Position numbers and translations under genes: made by a program | NCBI GenBank assembly: GCA_016235665.1 | Contig: JACRJI010000013.1 | Span: 1-64,000 of the forward strand | Direction of reading: 5' to 3' | Origin: a candidate division TA06 bacterium | GTDB taxonomy: Bacteria > Edwardsbacteria > AC1 > EtOH8 | Length of the DNA stretch: 64,000 bases | Notes under the pieces: generated by a model | Database searches by the model: none | Told to the model about the DNA's origin: nothing | What the model saw: only the letters and a program-made list of their open reading frames with translations | In this document: one piece after another, positions 44,476 through 52,969 of the stretch | Position numbering within the stretch: position 1 is the first letter of the stretch | Layout: every line of letters starts with the position of its first letter

Positions 44476-45198
44476 ATGGAAATAAAAGGGTTTATAGAGA
44501 CATCGCTAATTGACTGGGACGGCAAGCTGGTCTCAGTCTTTTTTTTGCCCGGCTGCAATTTCCGCTGCCCCTTCTGCCACAACCACCAGCTATGGAAGGA
44601 GCCGCAGAAGGTGGAGACCGTTCCCTGGCAGAAGGTCAGCGATTTCCTTAAAGGCAAGCAGGGCTGGATAGACGGGGTGGTGATCACCGGCGGCGAGCCC
44701 ACCGTGCATGATGACCTGCCCCAGTTCACCCGAACCATACGGGAGATGGGCCTGCTGGTAAAGCTGGACACCAACGGCGCCAATCCCGAGATGCTGAAGA
44801 TGCTGCTGGACAAAAAACTGGTGGACTACGTGGCCATGGACCTGAAGGCCACCCTGGATCCCATTTACAGCCAGGCGGCCGGGACCAAGGTGAACCTGGA
44901 CGACATCAAGCGCTCGATCGAAATACTGATGACCGGCAAGACGGACTACGAGTTCCGGACCACTTTGGTGCCGTTGTTCCACAGTTTGGAGAACGTCAAA
45001 CAGATGGGCAAAAGCATCAAGGGGGCCAAAAAGTGGGTACTGCAGCAGTTCGTGCCCCAGAACTCGGAAACGGCCATGCTCAAGAACGTCTGGCCCTACG
45101 CCGAGGAGTACCTGATGAAGATGCAGCAGGAGGGAAGCAAGTGGGTGGAGATCTGCATCCTGCGGGGAATAAGCGAGATCGCCGCCGACCAGGTCTGA
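44476..45198 (+). CDS. nrdG: Anaerobic ribonucleotide reductase-activating radical SAM protein
   Basis: The radical SAM cluster motif is CNFRCPFC (Cys27, Cys31, Cys34), followed by a GGEPT SAM-binding motif and a partial TIM barrel. The opening GFIETSLIDWDGKLVSVFFLPGC is typical of the NrdG2-type activases (240 residues). It cleaves SAM reductively to abstract hydrogen from the glycyl-radical Gly. In this locus the target Gly appears to be on the separate 95-residue protein. It is last in the nrd group and ends before a converging methionine-gene operon. Confidence 0.9.
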   Translation: MEIKGFIETSLIDWDGKLVSVFFLPGCNFRCPFCHNHQLWKEPQKVETVPWQKVSDFLKGKQGWIDGVVITGGEPTVHDDLPQFTRTIREMGLLVKLDTNGANPEMLKMLLDKKLVDYVAMDLKATLDPIYSQAAGTKVNLDDIKRSIEILMTGKTDYEFRTTLVPLFHSLENVKQMGKSIKGAKKWVLQQFVPQNSETAMLKNVWPYAEEYLMKMQQEGSKWVEICILRGISEIAADQV

Positions 45199-45349
45199 AG
45201 AATAGCTAATAATGGACACTAATTGACACTGAAGACAATGATGGATTATACTTTTGGCAGCATGGCTGGTGACCAATCTCAGTACAGGTTTTATAAGGAA
45301 TCCATGAATACAGGAAAAATTTTCTGTCCTTTCTTGGGACTTCATCCAG

Positions 45350-45375
45350 CCCTCTCCTAATGCTTTAGGAGAGGG
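45350..45375. repeat. GC-rich inverted repeat, family A
   Basis: Perfect 11-bp arms ccctctcctaa / ttaggagaggg with a 4-base loop, in the gap between the convergent nrdG and metH genes. Confidence 0.55.
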
Positions 45376-45403
45376 GACGGGAGAGGTCAGTACCAGATAA
45401 ATG

Positions 45404-45433
45404 AAAAGCCGCCCCATGGCTGGGGCGGCTTTT
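45404..45433 (-). terminator. Terminator of metF-metH (usable in both directions)
   Basis: The arms aaaagccgcccca / tggggcggctttt pair perfectly over 13 bp. It lies 20 bases beyond the metH stop and between two convergent operons. Confidence 0.9.
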
Positions 45434-45452
45434 ATGTTTCCTTTTTACAGGC

Positions 45453-48400
45453 CTAATCCTTGCAAAAGATGATGGCGCTGGTGCTGAACTCCGGGTCCAT
45501 CTGGTGCGATTCGCTCAACTTCACTTTTATCCTGACCGGCTTCAGCACGGAAAAGATCTTCTCCTGCTGGGCCAGCTTGGGCCAGACCGGATAGCCGGGG
45601 CTGAGTCTGATGCTGTTCTCCCAGCCGGCCAGTTTGTTGATCCGGGCGTTGTTCCACTTGGCCAGGGCCTCGGTCAGCTCGGCGGCCAGGCCGTGCAGCA
45701 AAAATTCCTTCTGCACTTTTCCCTCCTGGTTCAATTTGCGGCAGCGCTTGCTTACCTTTCTGCCCAGGGTCACCAGCTGCAGGGCCACCGTCAGTTCCTC
45801 CCGGGAGCCGGCGGGGATGCTGCCGCGGATCTTTTCCGAAAAGGTAAGGGTCAGCCATTCTTTCTGGGACTTGGGTTTTAAGACCACCAGCTGGTAACCC
45901 TTCCACCTGGCCCGGTAGAAACCGTAAACGGCCTTGGGCTTAAAGACATCCTTCTTGATGGCCATCTCCCACATCTCGTTGAAGGCGGTCTCGGCCGCGG
46001 CGGCCTGCTGTCCGGCCTTGGCCTGGTCGGCCTTGGCGGAGACCATCTGCCAGCGGGACTGGTACAAGGACCGGCGGTTCAAATGCTCCAGCAGGAGATA
46101 GAGGGGGATCTTTTTCTCCACCTGGCTTCCCTCGAAGGGAAGTCTTTGTTTTTTCTGTGAGGCCCGGACCTTTAAACCCTCCGGTTTGGTTTCAGGTTTA
46201 ACCTTGGCCGGTGCCAAGCGGACCTTCTTTTCTTCGGAGACTTCGGAACCCCGGTCCGTGATAGCGGATATCTTGGTCACTGGTTTCTCAGGGGCGGTCA
46301 GCTGCTGCATCACTTTAAGCCCGTCCATGGCGTCCTTGGCAAAATGGACCCCCGGATAAAGCGGAAGCATGGTCTTCTCATAGTAGTCCTGGCTCAGTGC
46401 CGCGCCGCCGCAGATCACCGGCAGACTCAAGCCCTGGGCTTTGAACACCTCCAGGTATTCGGTCATGGCTTTCACCGATTCCACCAGCAGGCCGGAGAGG
46501 CCCACCGCGGTCGGCTGGTGTTCCTTGACGGCTGAAATGATCTGCTCGGCGCTCTGCTTGACCCCCAGGTTGATCACCTTGAATCCGTTGGCCTCCAGGA
46601 TCATGGCCACCAGGTTCTTGCCAATGTCGTGGATGTCGCCTCGGACCGTGGCCAGCACTATGGATCCGCGGGCCTCGGCCTTCTTCTTTCCCAGCATCGG
46701 TTTTAAAATATCCGAGGCGCTGCGCATCACCTCGGCCGAGCGCAGCACGAAGGGCAGTTGCAGCTTGCCCTGGCCGAAAAGTTTTCCCACCTTGTCCATG
46801 GCCGGCAGCAGGTCCTCCCGGATGATGAACAGGGGGGTCTCCTCCTTTAACAGGGCCTTCAGGGTCTGCTCCAGGCCCTGGCTGTCGCCGGACAGCACGT
46901 GCTGTTCCAGCCGCTGGGCAGGGGCCACGAAGTTCTGGTGGGCCACGCTTTCCTCCCCGATCTTGTGATGGGAGAAGAAGGCCAGCAGGGCCTCCAGCGG
47001 CGGCTTGGAGCCGGTCTGTCTGTTGAGTATCAGGTCGTCGCACAGTTTCACCAATTGGGGCGGTACCAGGTGCAGGGGCATGATCCGCCCGGCGTGCATT
47101 ATGGCCGCGTCCAAGCCCCTTTCCACCGCCCGGCGCAGGAACACCGAGTTCAACGCCTTGCGGGCCTGGGGCGCCAGGCCGTAGGAGATGTTGCTGATGC
47201 CCAAGACTGTGTGGGAATTTGGGAACAGGGATTTGATTTTTGTGATGGCGTCCAGGGTCTCCTTGCCGGCGCTCTTCAGCGACTCGTCGCCAGAACCCAG
47301 GCTGAAGGTCAGGAAGTCGAACAAAAGGTCCTGTTCGGACAAACCGCATTCCAGGGCCAAAGCCTGCAGTCTTTGGGCCACGGCGATCTTCCTGTCAGCG
47401 GTATCGGCCATGCCCAGCTCGTCAATGGTCAGACAGACCACGGCCGCGCCGTACTGCCGGCAAAGCTCGAAGGTTTCCCTGGCCCTTTTTTCACCGTCCT
47501 CCAGATTGACCGAGTTGACGATGCAGCGCCCGGCCAGGCGCTTTAACGCTTCTTCCACCACCTGGGGGCTGGTGGAGTCTATCATCACCGGCAGCTGGAG
47601 CCGGGTGTTGAGCATGGAGCAGAAGACCTGGTAATCCAGAACCTCCTGCCGCCCGGCCGCGGCCAGGGAGAGGTCGATGGCGTGGGACTGCTCGGCCTGC
47701 TGGTTCAGGGCCACCTTCATCATGCCTTCGTAGTCGTCCTTCTGCAGGCATTCCCTGAAAAGCTTGCTGCCGGTGACATTGGTCCGCTCCCCGATGATCA
47801 GCGGTTTTGGTTCGGTGCTGATGTCCTGGGACTGGTAGAGCGAGGAGATCCGGGCCGTCCTTGTTTCCAGGGGCTGGCGAGCCGGAATGTCCTTTAAGGC
47901 CGAAGCCAGCTCCCGGATGTGCTCCGGCGTCGTTCCGCAGCAGCCGCCGGCGATGTTCAAGCCCACCGCGGAGGCGAAACTTTTCATTTGCCCGGCAAAA
48001 TCCTTGGGCTCCAGGTCGTAGACCGTCCGGCCGTCCGCTAATTTGGGCAGGCCGGCGTTGGGCATCAGGAACAACGGCTTTGATGAATGCCGGGCCAGGT
48101 AGTAGACAGCCTCGGTCAACCCTTTAGGTCCCAGGCTGCAGTTGAGGCCGATGGCGGCCAGCGGCAGGGGCTCCAGCGCGGCCAGCACCGCGGCGATGTC
48201 GCTGCCCAGCAGGGTGCGGCCGCTCTGGTCGATGGTAACCGAGCCGATGATGGGCCGGTATTGATCCTGTTCCTTCATGGCCCGGTCAATGGCGATGACC
48301 GCGGCCTTCAGCTGCAGCAGGTCCTGGCAGGTCTCCACTATAAAGCAGTCAACCCCGCCGGCCAGCAGGCCCTGGGCCTGGGGCAGATAGCTCTGCACCA

Positions 48401-48815
48401 GTTCGTCAAAAGATATCTGTCCCAGGCCGGGCAGTTTTGAGCCCGGGCCCATGGAACCGGCTGCGTATCTTGGTTCATCGGGCTGGGAGAATTGTCCGGC
48501 CGCCTGTTTGGCCAGCCGGGCCGCCTGCTGGTTGATCTCAAAACACCTGTCTGCCAGGCCGTGTTCGGCCAGGATGTGTCTGGCCCCGCCAAAGCTGTCG
48601 GTCTCTATGATCTGGGCCCCGGCCGAAAGATAATCAGTATGTATCTTCTGGATGACATCGGGCCGGGAGAGGCACAGGAACTCATGGCAGCCGGGATGGC
48701 CGCCGTAATCCCCGTCGTTCAATCCGGCCGCAAAAAGCTGGCTGCCCATGCCGCCGTCCATGATCAAGATCCTCTGGCGGGAGATGTTCAAGAAACCTTC
48801 CCGGTCGTTCATCAT
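45453..48815 (-). CDS. metH: Cobalamin-dependent methionine synthase
   Basis: MetH transfers a methyl group from methyl-tetrahydrofolate to homocysteine through cobalamin. The homocysteine domain (about 1-310) shows the zinc ligands Cys226 (GLNCSLGP) and Cys292/293 (GGCCGTT). A pterin-binding domain (about 335-600, ERTNVTGS), a cap region (about 640-720) and the B12 domain (about 720-845) with DIHDIGKN (His729, the lower cobalt ligand) follow. A Lys-rich linker (about 850-905) leads to a C-terminal reactivation domain with SPGYPVWP (about 1070-1080). At 1120 residues it is about 100 shorter than E. coli MetH, mostly within the last domain, but all modules are present. It overlaps metF by 4 bases. 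Confidence 0.95.
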   Translation of the reverse strand: MMNDREGFLNISRQRILIMDGGMGSQLFAAGLNDGDYGGHPGCHEFLCLSRPDVIQKIHTDYLSAGAQIIETDSFGGARHILAEHGLADRCFEINQQAARLAKQAAGQFSQPDEPRYAAGSMGPGSKLPGLGQISFDELVQSYLPQAQGLLAGGVDCFIVETCQDLLQLKAAVIAIDRAMKEQDQYRPIIGSVTIDQSGRTLLGSDIAAVLAALEPLPLAAIGLNCSLGPKGLTEAVYYLARHSSKPLFLMPNAGLPKLADGRTVYDLEPKDFAGQMKSFASAVGLNIAGGCCGTTPEHIRELASALKDIPARQPLETRTARISSLYQSQDISTEPKPLIIGERTNVTGSKLFRECLQKDDYEGMMKVALNQQAEQSHAIDLSLAAAGRQEVLDYQVFCSMLNTRLQLPVMIDSTSPQVVEEALKRLAGRCIVNSVNLEDGEKRARETFELCRQYGAAVVCLTIDELGMADTADRKIAVAQRLQALALECGLSEQDLLFDFLTFSLGSGDESLKSAGKETLDAITKIKSLFPNSHTVLGISNISYGLAPQARKALNSVFLRRAVERGLDAAIMHAGRIMPLHLVPPQLVKLCDDLILNRQTGSKPPLEALLAFFSHHKIGEESVAHQNFVAPAQRLEQHVLSGDSQGLEQTLKALLKEETPLFIIREDLLPAMDKVGKLFGQGKLQLPFVLRSAEVMRSASDILKPMLGKKKAEARGSIVLATVRGDIHDIGKNLVAMILEANGFKVINLGVKQSAEQIISAVKEHQPTAVGLSGLLVESVKAMTEYLEVFKAQGLSLPVICGGAALSQDYYEKTMLPLYPGVHFAKDAMDGLKVMQQLTAPEKPVTKISAITDRGSEVSEEKKVRLAPAKVKPETKPEGLKVRASQKKQRLPFEGSQVEKKIPLYLLLEHLNRRSLYQSRWQMVSAKADQAKAGQQAAAAETAFNEMWEMAIKKDVFKPKAVYGFYRARWKGYQLVVLKPKSQKEWLTLTFSEKIRGSIPAGSREELTVALQLVTLGRKVSKRCRKLNQEGKVQKEFLLHGLAAELTEALAKWNNARINKLAGWENSIRLSPGYPVWPKLAQQEKIFSVLKPVRIKVKLSESHQMDPEFSTSAIIFCKD

Positions 48816-49774
48816 ATTATCCCTTTTTGTTTCAGGTTTTCCAGCACCTCGGCCACGGCCTGGCCCCGGCCCATGGTGTAGAAGTGCAGGCAGGGGACCT
48901 TTTGTTCATACAGCCCGGCGCAGAGTCCGGTGGCGAAATCCACTCCGGCCTTGCGGGCCGCGGCCGGGTCCTTGGCTGAAAGTATTTGCTCCACCAAGCC
49001 CTGGGGCAGGTTGACGTGGAAGTCTCTTGGTATGGCCGTCAATTGCCGGGGGCTGGTGATGACCTTGATGCCGGGGATGATTGGAACATCGATACCCTCG
49101 GCCCGCACCCGGTCCACATAGTTCTTGAATATTTCGGCCGAGAAGACCATCTGGGTGATGATGTAGCTGGCCCCGGCGGCGATCTTTTCCTTTAAGTGCT
49201 TGATGTCCTCGTCCAGGTTGGGGGCCTCGTAGTGCTTTTCGGGATAACCGGCCACGCCCACGCAGAAATTGGTGGGATCGGCCACGTCCAGCTCCTCCAG
49301 GTATTTCCCCTTGTTCAGATTGGAAGCCTGGGCCACCAGTTCCGAGGCATAGCGGTGGCCGTCCTTCTCCGGCTCGAACTCGCCGAAGCCAGGCGGGGGA
49401 TCGCCCCTCAGCGCGAACAGGTTGGTAAAGCCCAGATAGTGGAAGTCTATTAAAGCGTCCTCGGTCTCGTACTTGTTAAACCCGCCACAGATCAGGTGGG
49501 GCACGGTCTCTATCTGGTACTTGTTGGCCAGGGCCGCGCAAATGCCCACGGTGCCGGGCTTCTTGCGGCGGGGGATCTTCTTTATGACCTCGTCCACCTC
49601 CTCGTAGACGATGCTCTGCTGGTGGTAGGTGACATTGATGAACGAGGGATCGTAGGGCTTAAGCAGGTCCACCGCCTGGTAGATGCTCTGGATGCTGTGG
49701 CCTTTTTCGGGCGGGGTGATCTCCAGGGAGATCAGGGTCTTTTTGCGGTTCTGGAGGTATTCGGTGATGTGCAT
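48812..49774 (-). CDS. metF: 5,10-methylenetetrahydrofolate reductase
   Basis: This flavin-dependent TIM-barrel enzyme makes the methyl-tetrahydrofolate consumed by MetH. Typical stretches are SLEITPPEKG (Glu at the active site), FINVTYHQQS, NLFALRGDPP, YIITQMVFS and PIIPGIKVI. The length (320) suits the bacterial form. The stop overlaps the metH start by 4 bases (ATGA), so the pair is translationally coupled. I saw no SAM or cobalamin riboswitch in the 54 bases up to the next gene; transcription may come from the promoter at 50371-50400. Confidence 0.95.
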   Translation of the reverse strand: MHITEYLQNRKKTLISLEITPPEKGHSIQSIYQAVDLLKPYDPSFINVTYHQQSIVYEEVDEVIKKIPRRKKPGTVGICAALANKYQIETVPHLICGGFNKYETEDALIDFHYLGFTNLFALRGDPPPGFGEFEPEKDGHRYASELVAQASNLNKGKYLEELDVADPTNFCVGVAGYPEKHYEAPNLDEDIKHLKEKIAAGASYIITQMVFSAEIFKNYVDRVRAEGIDVPIIPGIKVITSPRQLTAIPRDFHVNLPQGLVEQILSAKDPAAARKAGVDFATGLCAGLYEQKVPCLHFYTMGRGQAVAEVLENLKQKGII

Positions 49775-49828
49775 GGTTTTTTGATAAGCTCCCCAAAATG
49801 ATTATTTAAGGTCTCAGAAATAAGATTT

Positions 49829-50257
49829 CTATTTCTTAGGCTCCAGTAAGTCAAACTGATCATTGAACATAATCTTTGCTAAAAACCATTCGTCGTGGGG
49901 TTTATAAAAATAAAACTCCCAAGTAGTTGCCATCATCTCAAATTTTAAAATATAAACCAACCGTACAATCGAAGTGCCAAAAGTTTCTTCACGAATAAAG
50001 TCAAAACCATTAATTTCACCATATAGTTGTGCAACCATTTCTGTTTGGCGTTTTACCACATCAATATCCTGTGGTTTTAGTTTAACTACAGGTGAGGCAA
50101 TAAATAAGTAGTCATATGCTTTGCTTACGTTTTTATTTGTTACCTCTTTAAAAAAGTGTGCACAAATGTTCTTTGGAAGTCTCGCTTCAATTTGTTCGCA
50201 ATATGATACTGAGCACATTGCAAAATACAAGGTTAACGATAAAAGCATTTTTTTCAT
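49829..50257 (-). CDS. Small secreted protein of unknown function, AT-rich
   Basis: A 142-residue product with a signal peptide ending SVSYCEQ (a lipobox is not convincing). The mature part, about 120 residues, has a mix of helices and strands (HFFKEVTNKNVSKAYDYLF, WEFYFYKPHDEWFLAKI) resembling NTF2-like or DUF3887/DUF4019-type domains of periplasmic proteins, which is only a guess. It lies upstream of metF on the same strand, 54 bases away, but its base composition differs strongly. Confidence 0.65.
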   Translation of the reverse strand: MKKMLLSLTLYFAMCSVSYCEQIEARLPKNICAHFFKEVTNKNVSKAYDYLFIASPVVKLKPQDIDVVKRQTEMVAQLYGEINGFDFIREETFGTSIVRLVYILKFEMMATTWEFYFYKPHDEWFLAKIMFNDQFDLLEPKK

Positions 50258-50672
50258 GATTGGTGATCCTTTGATTTGATTTGTTTGTTTTCAGGGGTTC
50301 TAAAACAATGATATGATGATAAGGCATAATGATCTATTGTGGGGATAAGTAGATCAGTATGTAATTGTTAATGATATAATATAGCTTTCGGCTATGTCAA
50401 GCATAAAATGGGCTTTGGGGCGGGTTATATTTGAGAAAACATAAACGGTTCCGGGTTTTGGTTTCATAGCCCATACATTCCGCCTACGTTAAGTGCCTAC
50501 ACTAAAGCTTTGGCACTCGAGGAAGGCATATATTAAAGCGTAAGCGTAAACTACGGCGGACAAGTAATGTACGGGCTATGAATTTGTTTATTCCTGGGCG
50601 AAGCTGTTTTTGTCGTGCCAAAACTATATACTATCGTCCAACGGCAGCTAAGGATAACTCACGAGAATAAAA
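50258..50672. other. 415-base gap: minus-strand promoter and left end of the REP-transposase element
   Basis: The left part (50258-50400) is AT-rich and holds the minus-strand promoter at 50371-50400. The right part holds the palindromic left end of the mobile element (50465-50580) and a short spacer up to the transposase start. No gene was seen. Confidence 0.6.
50371..50400 (-). promoter_or_regulatory. Promoter for the minus-strand gene at 49829-50257 (and perhaps metF-metH)
   Basis: Read on the minus strand, TTGACA (50400-50395) and TATCAT (50376-50371) are 18 bases apart, about 110 bases before the start codon. Confidence 0.6.
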
Positions 50673-51119
50673 ATGCCCCATTCGTATTCCAAAATATGGA
50701 TCCACCTGGTCTGGAGCACCAAAGACCGCCTGCCCTATCTTACCAAAGAGGTAAAGAGCAAGGTGATCTTTCATATCAGGGAAAAAGCAAAAACCGAAGG
50801 GATTTATGTTGATACCATTAACGGAGCAGAAGACCATGTCCATTGCCTGATCGAGCTGGGTTTGAAGCGCAGCATAGCCGAGGCGGTAAGCCGGTTGAAA
50901 GGCGAATCGTCACATTGGGTCAATGAACAAGCGTTGATGAAATTTCATTTCAATTGGCAGATCGGGTATGGCGCGTTTTCATTAGCTGAATCGCAATTGA
51001 ATACGGTCCGCCGGTATATCCTGAACCAAGAAGAACATCATAAGGCAAAAACGTTTGAGCAAGAATACAACGAATTATTAATGGTCTATAACGTTGTCAA
51101 TGCGGACAAAAGGCCGTGA
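50673..51119 (+). CDS. HUH single-strand transposase TnpA/RAYT (Y1 family)
   Basis: The 148-residue product has the HUH metal motif HVH (His55/His57, in EDHVHCLIE) and the catalytic tyrosine at Tyr115 in RRYILNQEEHH, as expected for Y1 transposases. The start SYSKIWIHLVWSTKDR is the family signature. It would nick and rejoin single-stranded DNA at hairpin ends. All the catalytic residues are present and the frame is intact, so it may still be active. No tnpB/IscB gene accompanies it. Confidence 0.9.
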   Translation: MPHSYSKIWIHLVWSTKDRLPYLTKEVKSKVIFHIREKAKTEGIYVDTINGAEDHVHCLIELGLKRSIAEAVSRLKGESSHWVNEQALMKFHFNWQIGYGAFSLAESQLNTVRRYILNQEEHHKAKTFEQEYNELLMVYNVVNADKRP

Positions 51120-51152
51120 ACGGCCTGATAGGTTTGGTTTGTGGTTATATTT

Positions 51153-51182
51153 AATAGCCCATACATTAATGTATGGGCTATT
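51153..51182. repeat. Perfect 30-base palindrome, right end of the RAYT element
   Basis: Two 15-base arms, aatagcccatacatt and its exact reverse complement, with no spacer. It shares tagcccatacatt with the left end at 50465. Confidence 0.85.
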
Positions 51183-51432
51183 GATTTTTGCCCCTTTGGG
51201 GGCATATAGCACAGGGTTCCCCAAGCAGGTTTTAGCCTTGACTTTAACCCCCATAAGTGTTAAAATTATAATCTTACTTTTAAAACCAACGTAAGGCCTA
51301 TGTCAATGCAATACAATTACATAGTAATCTGGTTGATAGAAGACCCCTTTGACTGAATGACACGCTTAAGGGGCCGGTCTTGCTTTATTGGGTTTAAAAT
51401 TGAATTTAAGAGAAACTGAACTCATCCCCCGG

Positions 51433-51465
51433 CCCCTTCTCTTATTTATTTTCCAAGAGAAGGGG
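51433..51465. repeat. GC-rich inverted repeat, family A
   Basis: Perfect 11-bp arms ccccttctctt / aagagaagggg with an 11-base AT-rich loop. Outer flanks ctcatcccc and ggggttgag extend the symmetry. Confidence 0.6.
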
Positions 51466-51530
51466 AGCAAGGGGTTGAGTTCCAAAGCACCCAACATTTC
51501 CCAAGAAATTGAAAAATAACGAACAAAACA

Positions 51531-51557
51531 GTATGGGCAATTCGTGAATTGCCCCAA
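51531..51557. repeat. Variable-core palindrome, copy 2
   Basis: gggcaattc / gaattgccc with a 1-base centre, followed by the shared ccccaacg flank. Confidence 0.6.
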
Positions 51558-51576
51558 CGATAATAAGGAGAACAAA

Positions 51577-52905
51577 ATGGCCAAGAAACGAGTTCTGATC
51601 ATGGGAGCCGCCGGACGCGATTTCCATAATTTCAACACCTACTTCCGCAACAACAAGGATTATCAGGTCGTGGCTTTCACCGCCACCCAGATCCCGGACA
51701 TAGCCGGGCGCAAGTACCCCGCGGCCCTGGCCGGCAAGATGTATCCCAAGGGCATCCCGATCTACGACGAGAAGGAACTGGTCAAGCTGATCGCCAAGTT
51801 CAAGGTGGAGACCGTGGTCTTCTCCTATTCCGACGTGCCCTATTCCTACGTGATGAGCAAGGGCGCCACGGTCAACGCCGCCGGGGCCGACTTCATGATG
51901 CTGGGCCCGGACGCCACCATGATCAAGTCCAAGAAGCCGGTGATCTCCATCTGCGCCGCCCGCACCGGCTGCGGCAAGAGCCAGACCACCCGCCGGGTGA
52001 TAGAGGCCCTGATGGCCATGGGCAAGAAGGTGGTGGCGGTGCGTCATCCCATGCCCTATGGCGACCTGGTGAAGCAGAAGGTCCAGCGCTTCGCCACCAT
52101 CGCCGATCTGGCCAAGCACAAATGCACCATCGAGGAGATGGAGGAGTACGAGCCGCACGTGGCCCGGGGCAACGTGATCTACGCCGGCGTGGACTACGAG
52201 GCCATTCTGCGCCAGGCCGAGAAGGAAGCCGACGTGGTGGTCTGGGACGGCGGCAACAACGATTTCCCGTTCTACAAATCCGACCTGGAGATAGTGGTGG
52301 TTGACCCCCACCGTCCGGGACACGAGATGGCCTATTACCCGGGAGAGGTCAATCTGCGCCGGGCCGACGTGATCGTCATCAACAAGGAGGACAGCGCCAC
52401 CAAGGAGAACATCGCCCTGGTCAAGCGGAACATCACCGCCGCCAACCCGGAGGCTATCGTGATCGACGCCAATTCGCCGGTGACGGTGGAGCGTCCCGAG
52501 CTGATCCGCGGCAAGAAGGTCCTGGTGATCGAGGACGGCCCGACCCTGACCCACGGCGAGATGAAGTACGGGGCCGGAGTGGTGGCCGCCAAGAAGTACG
52601 GAGTGGGCCAGATGGTTGATCCCCGGCCCTACGCCGTGGGGACCATCGCCGGCACCTTCAAGAAATACCCGGGGATCGGGGTGCTGCTGCCGGCCATGGG
52701 CTACTCGGCCCAGCAGATCAAGGACCTGCAGACCACCATCGACCAGACCCCCTGCGACCTGTACATCATCGGCACGCCCATCGACCTGCGCCGGTTCATC
52801 AAGTTCAACAAGCCGGCCTTAAGGGTCAACTACGAGCTGGCCGAGATCGGCAAACCGGACCTGGCCGAGGTGATCCAGAAGAAATTCAAATTCAAAAAGA
52901 AGTAA
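51577..52905 (+). CDS. COG2403 P-loop GTPase-like protein (often annotated cyclic 2,3-diphosphoglycerate synthetase)
   Basis: AAGGAG lies 6 bases before ATG 51577. The product (442 residues) has an N-terminal Rossmann-like domain (RVLIMGAAGRDFHNF), then a P-loop ARTGCGKSQTTR (about 130-141), a conserved VRHPMPYGDL, VVVWDGGNNDFPF and a VVVDPHRPGHE motif. The only biochemically known relative that I can name is the archaeal cyclic 2,3-diphosphoglycerate synthetase; most bacterial members are of unknown function. A carbamate kinase gene follows 64 bases downstream, so a role tied to carbamoyl phosphate or acyl-phosphate chemistry is possible, but this is inference. Confidence 0.8.
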   Translation: MAKKRVLIMGAAGRDFHNFNTYFRNNKDYQVVAFTATQIPDIAGRKYPAALAGKMYPKGIPIYDEKELVKLIAKFKVETVVFSYSDVPYSYVMSKGATVNAAGADFMMLGPDATMIKSKKPVISICAARTGCGKSQTTRRVIEALMAMGKKVVAVRHPMPYGDLVKQKVQRFATIADLAKHKCTIEEMEEYEPHVARGNVIYAGVDYEAILRQAEKEADVVVWDGGNNDFPFYKSDLEIVVVDPHRPGHEMAYYPGEVNLRRADVIVINKEDSATKENIALVKRNITAANPEAIVIDANSPVTVERPELIRGKKVLVIEDGPTLTHGEMKYGAGVVAAKKYGVGQMVDPRPYAVGTIAGTFKKYPGIGVLLPAMGYSAQQIKDLQTTIDQTPCDLYIIGTPIDLRRFIKFNKPALRVNYELAEIGKPDLAEVIQKKFKFKKK

Positions 52906-52906
52906 A

Positions 52907-52961
52907 GACCTCTCCCCCAACCCCTCTCCAAAAGCATTTGGAGAGGGGCAGGGGTGAGGTC
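52907..52961. repeat. GC-rich inverted repeat, family A
   Basis: Perfect inner 12-bp arms cccctctccaaa / tttggagagggg (52921-52932, 52937-52948) with outer gacctc / gaggtc. It fills the gap between the GTPase and carbamate kinase genes and could also act as a transcript hairpin. Confidence 0.65.
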
Positions 52962-52969
52962 CAGAGTTT

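Larger units (their letters stand above)
50465..51182 (+). mobile_element. REP-associated tyrosine transposase (RAYT/IS200-like) element
   Basis: The left end is a 116-base imperfect palindrome with 15-base arms (catagcccatacatt at 50465-50479, aatgtacgggctatg at 50566-50580, one mismatch), with smaller hairpins inside. The right end is a perfect 30-base palindrome (51153-51182) built from the same sequence. The transposase gene is between them. Matching subterminal palindromes around an HUH transposase are the layout of IS200/IS605 or RAYT-REP units, which move as single strands and leave no target duplications. Confidence 0.75.
51183..51576. other. Gene-free stretch with two repeat families
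   Basis: Together with the transposon right end this makes a 457-base gap. It contains an AT-rich, feature-poor part (51183-51420), a family A inverted repeat (51433-51465) and a variable-core palindrome (51531-51557). An AAGGAG ribosome site for the gene at 51577 ends it. I saw no convincing promoter. Confidence 0.5.

Noticed and set aside
46378-47349. Alternative frame within metH on the minus strand (323 codons)
   Set aside because: It is a shifted reading of the metH coding sequence, rich in Arg and Pro, without any domain.
49775-49828. SAM or cobalamin riboswitch before metF
   Set aside because: The gap is only 54 bases, too short for either riboswitch, and shows no matching consensus.
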